Shown: in pieces, positions 43,118 to 46,290 of the stretch | Layout of the letters: the number at the start of each line of letters is the position of its first letter | Numbering within the stretch: the stretch's first letter is position 1 | Notes under the pieces: generated by a model | The model's database searches: none | What the model was told of the DNA's origin: nothing | Seen by the model: the letters and a program-made list of their open reading frames with translations, nothing else | Translations under genes and position numbers: made by a program | DNA from: Clostridia bacterium | GTDB lineage: Bacteria > Bacillota > Clostridia > Christensenellales > Aristaeellaceae | DNA: 46,290 nucleotides | Assembly (NCBI GenBank): GCA_017404985.1 | Contig: JAFRBK010000038.1 | Span: 1 to 46,290, forward strand | Direction: 5' to 3'

Positions 43118-43546
43118 TTACAGCCTTTTATACTGTACAGAAACGCTGTCCCGGTCCAGGCCGCACTTATGATAGAAAACTTCGTTATAGTCAATGGATA
43201 TCAGCTGAACAACAGGAATGCCCTTTTCCTTCAGCACGGTTTCCAGCTCAGCCAGCAGCTGCCTGCCGATTCCCTGTTTTTGATGTTCCGGAACTACAAA
43301 GAGTTCCGATACGAAGAAGAAATCCTCCTCCGCATATGGATCAACATATCCCAGCAAACCACCGATGATGGTTCCGTTTTCCACAGCGGCAATACCGATC
43401 GCCTGATAGTTTCCAAGAATGGCCCGGACCCTTCTTACGGCTTTTTCATCCGTCCATTTTTCATTCCAGGGTTCGTCTGCATAGGCCAGCGACATGGCCT
43501 TTGCAAGCTGCCGGAAATCTTCATTGTTGACGACTCTGTATTCCAT
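43118..43546 (-). CDS. GNAT-family N-acetyltransferase
   Basis: The protein is 142 residues from ATG 43546, 11 nt after AAGGGG. The acetyl-CoA binding motif is seen in VVPEHQKQGIGRQLLAELE, preceded by the beta strand FFFVSELFVV. The substrate is unknown. It is the last gene of the operon that begins with the manganese riboswitch; the upstream rhomboid gene ends 68 nt before it. Confidence 0.85.
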   Translation of the reverse strand: MEYRVVNNEDFRQLAKAMSLAYADEPWNEKWTDEKAVRRVRAILGNYQAIGIAAVENGTIIGGLLGYVDPYAEEDFFFVSELFVVPEHQKQGIGRQLLAELETVLKEKGIPVVQLISIDYNEVFYHKCGLDRDSVSVQYKRL

Positions 43547-43614
43547 GATGATTGTTTTCCCCTTCATATCACTGTTCATATTCAGAGACGGATAAGCTGT
43601 CTTTCAGTACCGGC

Positions 43615-44208
43615 TCATTTCCGCCTGTTCATGACGAACCCCAGGAAGGACCCGACGATTCCGCCGACGATATGGGCCATCTGCGAAATATTGTCCTTGA
43701 CAAAGATGCCTTCATACACCTGCTGCCCGATATAGAGGATTGCGACCAGGATAAATGTCACGGGGATAGTTCTGTCTTCCGTGGTGGTGATGGAGGAAAT
43801 CAGAATAAACGCGAAGACGATGCCGCTGGCCCCGAGGAGCATGACGGAAGGGAAGAAAACCATATTGATGATCCCTGTCACCACGGCGGTGGCCGCCATT
43901 ACAATGACCGTATTGGATGTGCCGTATTTTTCCTCGATCATCGGCCCGAGAATCAGGATATACATGAGGTTCGCCAGCAGATGGCTCCAGCCGGTATGGC
44001 CGAAGACATGGCAGATGCACCGGACATATGTGAGCGGGTCCAGCAGGGAAGAGCGATACACGCTGAAGACCGCTGTGTTGCTGGCCCCGTGAGTCAGGAC
44101 ATTCAGGATCTGGGCAATCAGGCAGATGCCGGTGAACACCAGGATGGCCGGCGAGTTGAACGATACCCGGATCGGTTTTTTGCGGCTTTCCATATTGTAT
44201 TCCCTCAT
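43615..44208 (-). CDS. Rhomboid-family intramembrane serine protease
   Basis: This protein of about 197 residues has six membrane helices. The catalytic serine is in LLGASGIVFAF (GxSG) and the partner histidine in SQMAHIVGGIVGS. The family features HTGWSHLLANLMYI (HxxxN-like) are also present. It should cleave membrane-embedded substrates. Two starts are possible: ATG 44208, with AGGA a few bases upstream, or ATG 44193, with GAGGGA upstream. It lies 55 nt downstream of mntP and probably belongs to the same transcript. Confidence 0.87.
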   Translation of the reverse strand: MREYNMESRKKPIRVSFNSPAILVFTGICLIAQILNVLTHGASNTAVFSVYRSSLLDPLTYVRCICHVFGHTGWSHLLANLMYILILGPMIEEKYGTSNTVIVMAATAVVTGIINMVFFPSVMLLGASGIVFAFILISSITTTEDRTIPVTFILVAILYIGQQVYEGIFVKDNISQMAHIVGGIVGSFLGFVMNRRK

Positions 44209-44263
44209 TTCTTCTTCCTATCTTCCTGATCCTGAGGACGGCTGGCACTGCCCGCCGGCATGG

Positions 44264-44848
44264 TCAGAAAACGCCGGTTACGAAGATTTCAATCCCGATC
44301 GCAATCAGGATGATCCCACCGAGAATGGACGCTTTTCCGGCAAGCTTCGTCCCGAATTTTCTGCCGATCATCAGTCCGCAAATACAGATAATGAAAGTAA
44401 CGGCTGCAATGATCAACGCGCAGACCAGCACCATCGGGAATTCATATTCCGCGATGGTAAACCCGACGGACAGGGCATCGATCGACGTGGCGATTCCCTG
44501 AATGAGCAGCGCCGCAGGCCCGACTCGGGGAGCCTCGCCGGATTCATCTTTGTTCCGGATGCCTTCCAGCAGCATTTTCCCGCCGATGAACACCAGCAGG
44601 AGCAGTGCAATCCAGGGAATCCATTTCTCAAAGGAATGAAAGTGCTGGACAATGGTGTGGACACAGACCCAGCCGATGATGGGCATCAGGGCCTGGAAGA
44701 ACGCGAAGACGCCGGCAATGATGAAAAGTTTCCGCCTGCGCATGCCGGGCTCGTTCAATCCGTTGGCGAGGGATACCGAAAAGGCATCCATGGCGAGGCC
44801 GACACCCAGCAATGCGCTGTTCAGGAAGAATACAAGGCTCCACTTCAT
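44264..44848 (-). CDS. mntP: Manganese efflux pump MntP
   Basis: This 194-residue protein has six membrane helices and the two inverted MntP repeats, each with a conserved aspartate: GVGLAMDAFSVSLANGL and GIATSIDALSVGFTI. The start MKWSLVFF is fixed by GGGAGGAAAA upstream; longer readings overlap the preceding gene. It exports excess Mn2+. Its position downstream of a yybP-ykoY riboswitch and a cation antiporter fits manganese homeostasis directly. Confidence 0.93.
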   Translation of the reverse strand: MKWSLVFFLNSALLGVGLAMDAFSVSLANGLNEPGMRRRKLFIIAGVFAFFQALMPIIGWVCVHTIVQHFHSFEKWIPWIALLLLVFIGGKMLLEGIRNKDESGEAPRVGPAALLIQGIATSIDALSVGFTIAEYEFPMVLVCALIIAAVTFIICICGLMIGRKFGTKLAGKASILGGIILIAIGIEIFVTGVF

Positions 44849-44913
44849 AAACGGTTTTCCTCCCACGGGGGCGGCGGATCGGAGAAGCCGCCCGCCGGAA
44901 GCGATTCCCGGCT

Positions 44914-45894
44914 TCAGCTGAAGAACTGAAAGGCCGTAAATCCCACATAGATGCACAGTAGCAGGATTCCCTGCCACCGTTTCAGTTTACCGTGAAGCAG
45001 TGCCGGCACGCACAGGATCAGCATGACCGCCATCATGACCGGCAGGTCCACCGCCAGCGTCGCGTTGACGCTGCCGAGCATTTTCTCCGCCGGAATGGAG
45101 AAGGGGCGAATCGTAATCGCTGTGCCGCTGACAAGTACCAGATTAAAGAGGTTGGCGCCTATGATGTTGCCCAGTGACAGATCACTGTGGCCCTTCACTA
45201 GCGCGGTGATTGCTGTGACCAGTTCCGGCAGGGACGTTCCCAGGGCGACCATCGTCAGCCCGATGACCGAAGCCGGTACCCCCAGGGCTTCGGCGATTTT
45301 CGTGCCGTTGTCCACCAGCAGGTTTGCGCCGAACGCAATGGCTGCAGCGCCGACCACCAGCATCACAATCTCCATGACCAGCGTTTTTTCTTTCTCCTGC
45401 TGGCTTTCCGGAGAATCCGGTTCGGGCTCCGAGACCTCCGGGTGTTTTTTCATCTGCCAGACCGTCAGCCCGATATAGGCGGCAAAGCCCGCCAGCAGCA
45501 GGATTCCATGCCAGCGCTCAAACCGGCCGGTGGTATAGGAAACAATCAGATAAAAAAGCGCGGCAATGAAAAACGCGGCGGTTGGCAGGCGCAGGGTTTT
45601 CACATTGGTATCAGAAGGCCGGATCGCGATGGTCAGCGCGGCGATCAGGCTCGTGTTGCAGATCACGGAGCCAACGGCGTTCCCGTAGGCAATGCCGCTG
45701 TTTCCGGCCATCGCCGCCTGGGCGGAAACCATCACCTCCGGCAGGGTGGTCCCGATGGACACCACTGTGGCGCCGATCAGCAGTTCCGGCAGATGAAACC
45801 GGTGGGCCATGCCGGTGGCCCCGTCCACGAACCAGTCACCGCCCTTGATCAGCAGCACTAACCCCAGCAAAAACAACAGAACAGGAACCAGCAT
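44914..45894 (-). CDS. CaCA-family cation/sodium antiporter (YrbG type)
   Basis: This protein of about 326 residues has ten membrane helices in two halves. Each half carries an alpha repeat: TVVSIGTTLPEVMVSAQAA...GNAVGSVICN and TMVALGTSLPELVTAITAL...GNIIGANLFN. A charged cytoplasmic loop (KKHPEVSEPEPDSPESQQEKEK) joins the halves. I favour ATG 45894 (MLVPVLLFLLG), with GGAG about 10 nt upstream; GTG 45906 is possible. The family exchanges Ca2+ for Na+, but control by a manganese riboswitch suggests Mn2+ is at least one substrate. Confidence 0.88.
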   Translation of the reverse strand: MLVPVLLFLLGLVLLIKGGDWFVDGATGMAHRFHLPELLIGATVVSIGTTLPEVMVSAQAAMAGNSGIAYGNAVGSVICNTSLIAALTIAIRPSDTNVKTLRLPTAAFFIAALFYLIVSYTTGRFERWHGILLLAGFAAYIGLTVWQMKKHPEVSEPEPDSPESQQEKEKTLVMEIVMLVVGAAAIAFGANLLVDNGTKIAEALGVPASVIGLTMVALGTSLPELVTAITALVKGHSDLSLGNIIGANLFNLVLVSGTAITIRPFSIPAEKMLGSVNATLAVDLPVMMAVMLILCVPALLHGKLKRWQGILLLCIYVGFTAFQFFS

Positions 45895-45967
45895 TGCTAT
45901 CCACACTCCAATGCGACCGGAGCACCCGCCCGGCCGTAAGGCCGAAACGAATCATCCGGATAGTTTT

Positions 45968-46010
45968 GAAAAATAAAAAGAAACCCATGCGCAACAAAAC
46001 TCGCATGAGT
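45968..46010 (-). terminator. Expression-platform terminator of the manganese riboswitch
   Basis: On the minus strand ACTCATGCG and CGCATGGGT pair (one mismatch in 9) around a 10-nt loop, followed by TTCTTTTTATTTTT. It lies between the aptamer and the antiporter start, so the riboswitch probably acts by transcription attenuation. Confidence 0.8.
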
Positions 46011-46089
46011 CTCACAATTTCAAGGATACCGGGATCTGAATCCGTGCTGACGGTATCGCTCCGCATCGCTGCGGCTGTTACTCCCTCGG
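46007..46089 (-). promoter_or_regulatory. yybP-ykoY (Mn2+) riboswitch aptamer
   Basis: Read on the minus strand, the aptamer shows the conserved GAGGGAGTAAC loop strand, a paired arm GCCGCAGCGATGCGG, and the second loop ATACCGTCAGCACGG. CCCGGTAT and GTGAGACT follow towards the terminator. These blocks, in this order, are the yybP-ykoY consensus, which binds Mn2+ and turns on export genes. The downstream genes (CaCA antiporter, mntP) are the two best-known classes under this riboswitch. Confidence 0.85.
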
Positions 46090-46095
46090 GAAGGC

Positions 46096-46124
46096 ATGAT
46101 ACCATATCGACAGATATTTGTAAA
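46096..46124 (-). promoter_or_regulatory. Promoter of the riboswitch-controlled operon
   Basis: On the minus strand TTTACA (46119-46124) and TATCAT (46096-46101) are separated by 17 bp, with TGG before the -10 box (extended -10). Transcription would start near 46089, directly at the 5' edge of the aptamer. Confidence 0.75.
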
Positions 46125-46149
46125 CAGGGAATTTTTTTCGGTGAGTGCC

Positions 46150-46290
46150 TTTAGATAATATGAAGTGACCCCGCGTTTGCAGTATCGTGGATTTACCCGT
46201 ATACTGTCAGATGCAAAATCAAACCAGCTGCGGGGTTTACCGCATGCAAAGGAGGTCACTTCATGTATAGGATACTCAAAATCGGGATGG
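46150..46290 (+). mobile_element. Putative left end of an IS110-type insertion sequence (partial)
   Basis: A non-coding leader of about 110 nt precedes a start codon at 46263. Its flanks carry an 11-bp inverted repeat, ATGAAGTGACC (46160-46170) with its complement at 46254-46264, and a nested ACCCCGC/GCGGGGT pair (46168-46174, 46230-46236). IS110 elements lack long terminal repeats but have a structured non-coding left end that gives a bridge RNA. The call rests mainly on the first residues of the encoded protein and this leader. The exact left boundary is uncertain. Confidence 0.45.
46263..46290 (+). CDS. Partial CDS, probable IS110-family transposase N-terminus
   Basis: Only nine full codons are in the window (MYRILKIGM, next codon beginning with G). 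The binding site AAAGGAGG (46248-46255) lies 7 nt upstream. LKIGM followed by a G-initial codon fits the IGMDVH opening seen in IS110-type DEDD transposases, where the aspartate is catalytic. The reading is too short for certainty. The 11-bp inverted repeat would pair part of the binding site and the start codon with upstream sequence. Confidence 0.45.

Overview
The window reads as a chromosomal segment from a moderately GC-rich anaerobic Clostridia-type Firmicute, probably a gut or rumen plant-fibre degrader. Supporting signs are the AGGAGG-type ribosome binding sites, the sigma-A style promoters, a butyrate kinase, a 4Fe-4S aldo/keto reductase, biotin scavenging (birA-bioY), a GH10 xylanase, a GH30 glycanase and mannonate dehydratase. 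A Christensenellales-like affiliation is my inference and cannot be proved from this sequence alone.

Layout from left to right. Positions 1-1200 hold no convincing protein gene. They carry the 5' half of a tRNA-Arg(CCT) gene and a densely patterned repeat zone: an 8-bp tandem array, a duplicated 50-bp hairpin unit, and octamer pairs repeated at an exact 16-nt spacing. Positions 1.2-8.2 kb (minus strand) hold butyrate kinase and two membrane sensor genes, a hybrid histidine kinase and a diguanylate cyclase. Each sensor gene is split into two frames by an apparent internal deletion, and the second also has an in-frame stop in its signal peptide. Positions 8.5-12.6 kb hold an MMPL/RND exporter (+), a small orphan double-glycine-leader peptide (-) and a secreted HAD phosphatase (+).

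Positions 12.7-25.4 kb are visibly GC-richer and form one tightly packed minus-strand operon, listed in transcription order: a dual-sensor MscS channel, an unknown HExxH protein, a heterodimeric ABC exporter, uxuA, a histidine phosphatase and a very large secreted clostripain-family protease. A TTGAAA-17-TACATT promoter lies upstream of it. Positions 25.5-32 kb carry a secreted alpha/beta-hydrolase-like protein, birA-bioY, the aldo/keto reductase, an AraC regulator overlapping a 5-formyl-THF cyclo-ligase, and a divergent GH10 xylanase.

Positions 32-36.7 kb hold an ECF sigma factor with a membrane partner, divergent from a membrane-anchored TIR/beta-propeller protein in a relatively AT-rich stretch. 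This is the best candidate here for an undescribed signalling or defence module. Positions 36.8-43 kb carry GH30, a RecD2 helicase fused to a DEDDh exonuclease, and an NYN/LOTUS-like protein with expanding lysine/alanine-rich repeats. Positions 43-46.1 kb form a minus-strand operon (CaCA antiporter, mntP, rhomboid protease, GNAT) behind a yybP-ykoY manganese riboswitch with a promoter and an intrinsic terminator. The last 130 bases look like the left end of an IS110-type insertion sequence that runs out of the window.
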